In this document: positions 61,516 through 64,000 of the stretch, piece by piece
How the letters are laid out: every line of letters starts with the position of its first letter
Position numbering within the stretch: position 1 is the stretch's first letter
Source of the DNA: Paralichthys olivaceus
Taxonomy: Eukaryota > Chordata > Actinopteri > Pleuronectiformes > Paralichthyidae
Assembly (NCBI RefSeq): GCF_024713975.1
Contig: NC_091103.1
Coordinates: 1,659,501-1,723,500 of the forward strand
Direction of reading: 5' to 3'
Length of the DNA stretch: 64,000 nt
Translations under genes and position numbers: made by a program
The notes under the pieces: generated by a model
Told to the model about the DNA's origin: nothing
What the model saw: only the letters and a program-made list of their open reading frames with translations
Database searches by the model: none

Positions 61516-64000
61516 CTGTGGGAAGAAAGAAGGGAGGGAGGGAAAGAGGGAGAGCGGATGTGATGTGAAGAAGTGAGTATGTTTCATGCATTCTGCATCA
61601 TTTCATGTTGGATTTGGATTTGGAGCCAGAGTCTGTGCGGTAGCGACCGGGGGATGGAGCTGCAGTATCGAGCTCCTGCTGAAGCTCGTCAGTGACGATA
61701 TTAATCATCAAATAACCATGAAACCAAACTGATCAGAAACATGAACACTTACACACTCGTCACAGTGAAATAAGAATTAAAATAAAATCATGAAAAACAT
61801 CTTTGACTTTTTAGCTGGGTCCCTGTCCCATCTGCTAACATGGAGGAGACAGAAAGCTGCAACCGTGCCCCATTAAAACATCCAAACAGGTTTTTACTGT
61901 ACGCAGCAGGATTCAGTATAAACTCTATAGATCACACTCTCAACGTGCACGTTCACGTTCTGTGTGCACCATGCTGGAGTGCAGGGTAATAAATCCTGCT
62001 GATTAGAAAATGCAAAGCAGAGAATCTTGATTGTTTTCGGTTGATCAATGACTTTGTGATGAATGATTTTCCCAAAGTGCCTCGAGCAATCAAATGGAAA
62101 ACCACGTTCCAGCTTCTTCTAACATCTGTAAAGAGCTCAGGTGTAATCAGCTGCTGTGGATGACGTGAAGACACGTGTGACTCCGACAGACTCTTCACAA
62201 AGCTTCACCCGGAGCCTCGATAATATTGATCCACTTTCTTCTTCGTCTGCTTTCATACAGTATGAGAGAGAGAGAGAGAGAGGGAGAGGGAGGTACCGTA
62301 CAGTTAGACGAGGTGAATGCTGACATGTGGCCCAGTTTGTGTTATTGATCCACTGCCAACAGAACAGCAGCAGCTACACCAACCGGAGTTGATCTTACAG
62401 AAATGACTGAGGAACTGAGCCAATCAGGGATTATGTTACAGCCTGAAGTCCCGTCTGTTTATCAGAGAGAGGGTGTCACACTGTGGTGGTGCACGAGGAG
62501 CTTCCAGCCTCTTAAACCAGGCTCACTGTGTGTTCAAGTCTGACGTAAGTGGCATTTTAACAATTGTCGCTTTTGCTCAAGAGAAAGAGAAAAGGAAAAT
62601 AAAGCTGTGTGTGTGTGTGTGTGCTGCCTTCCTCCCCCTCTTCAAATGCAGCACATATCTAATTATGAAAAGACGAAGAGAAAAGCAGCACATTGCAAAC
62701 CTTCCCTGCAGGGCTCATTTACATTATTTCAAACAAGCACACACACTCAGGCACGTGAGCACACGCTCGAATACGGTTTGACTCTAGTTTGTGGTCGTTC
62801 TTCCGAGCGGCGACTTCTTCCAGCCGTCTCCAGAGAGCGGCCTCTCCTCCGCCATGACAGGCGAGTGAGGTGAACGAGAAAACAGCCTCGAGGACAACGA
62901 GCGTCACGATGTGTCACCGCGGCTGCAGGGTTCTCCGCTCTCACAGCATCCTGCTCCTAATCGTCAGTCATTTCAGATTAAAGCCGTGTGGTTGTTTTCA
63001 CTCTGGTGGCTCCAAGTGTTTTTGATTTTTGGATGTGTAGTCGGTGACCTGTGTGAATAAATAAATCTGCTTTTTTGCTGGATTATCTCTAAAACTTGTT
63101 TCCCCAGGATCCTGCGCTCGGCTGCTGCTGCTGCTGCTCTGTAGAGAAATGTTTCTTTTCCATTTGTGTGATTTGATTTGTCACAAGCTCAGAGGACTTC
63201 CTGTCCAGATCTAATCTGAGCAGGATTCAGTGGGTGGCCAGGGAGCAGCTTCTCTTCTGCATTTTTACATTGAATAGATGGTTTTTAATCAAAATAATAT
63301 TAAAAACCTGATCAAGTATGATAAAGAACAGCAGCAGCTATCTGCATCAGCTCACACTAAGCAGACCCAGTGTGGAGACATTATGAAACGTATTGTTCAG
63401 GGCTGTGAGACGCACAGAGGCCAGTTCTGCTGTGATCCAGATATTGACAGAGACCCGTCTCTCCACTGAGCTGGACTCAAGCAGAGGCCAGAAATGTGAG
63501 CCAGACTTTTACAAAGTGGGACAGATGAACAATGTCCTGGCGGAGCAGGAGAGCTGAGCGGCTGCGGGACAAAGAAACTGAGACATCTGTTCACACTTAC
63601 TGCAAAATCAAAATACACTTTTTAGTATTCAAATGTTGCTTCATCTGAAAATCAGATTTAAAGTTGTTGCGACTGAGCGTCTGTTCATGGTGGACCTGGG
63701 TGAGACGGAACACTTTATGCTGCTTTAATTTCATGTCTGTCCTGTGAGTCCACTTCCTGTCATTATCGTTAACGTCTGAGATTGTGATGGCGACCCTGAG
63801 AGGAGCCCGTCACATCCTGCAGATCCCCCCTGTCACGCTTCATTTTAATCACTGTGCTCCCACAAGTTTAATGTTAAATCCATGGGCACAGTGTGCGATG
63901 GCCGAGAGCTCGACTCACTGCAAATTAAGAAAACTACTTTATCCATTTGAAAACACACGCACTGCAAAAAGTCGCAACACGTGCAAATACAGAAAACTAT
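61516..64000 (-). other. slc8a intron sequence, no exon recognised
   Basis: 2.5 kb with no recognisable exchanger exon on the minus strand (no Calx-beta or TM segments). A GA run is present at 62264-62290. It probably lies within an intron, since the upstream exons are missing. Confidence 0.6.

Overview
The window is vertebrate nuclear DNA. Multi-exon genes with GT-AG introns, many TG/CA microsatellites, short introns and dispersed repeats of teleost type point to a ray-finned fish, probably a percomorph; the species cannot be told. Gene names rest on remembered protein sequences, and exon models on reading frames and splice signals, all of which stay in phase end to end.

Layout. (1) 190-5934, minus: a TRPV1-type channel. 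(2) 8273-11107, plus: vstm5. (3) 11821-16364, minus: med17. (4) 17794-29795, plus: cep295, 29 coding exons. (5) 30239-33852, minus: ech1. (6) 35247-44880, minus: hnrnpl. (7) 46303-51252, minus: srsf7. (8) 57925-61515, minus: the 3' end of an Na+/Ca2+ exchanger, probably slc8a2, whose 5' part lies beyond the right edge. vstm5-med17-cep295 matches human 11q21. ech1-hnrnpl matches 19q13, and srsf7/slc8a look like members of the 2p22/19q13 paralogon, so the cep295/ech1 boundary joins two ancestral blocks. med17 and cep295 are divergent across a roughly 0.5-kb shared promoter; vstm5/med17 and cep295/ech1 are tail to tail.

The best non-obvious signal is in cep295 intron 17 (25176-25948). What looks like a microsatellite with duplicated flanks reads as an intronic box C/D scaRNA of the SCARNA9 (mgU2-19/30) type. 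One C/D domain has a guide that places the D'-box-plus-five rule exactly on U2 G19. Two further C/D domains, each closed by a terminal stem, both place it exactly on U2 A30. They lie on either side of a (GT)51 tract that may be the Cajal-body-targeting GU element. In human, SCARNA9 also lies within CEP295.

Other points: a U12-type AT-AC intron in hnrnpl; GC-AG introns in trpv1 and ech1; a TRPV1 vanilloid pocket altered at several key positions; a CA microsatellite in the last trpv1 intron; a 90-bp coding tandem array in cep295; and a long CA-rich hnrnpl intron 6 that fits the known hnRNP L autoregulation site. The genes do not form a pathway; several act in RNA processing (hnrnpl, srsf7, the scaRNA) or transcription (med17).
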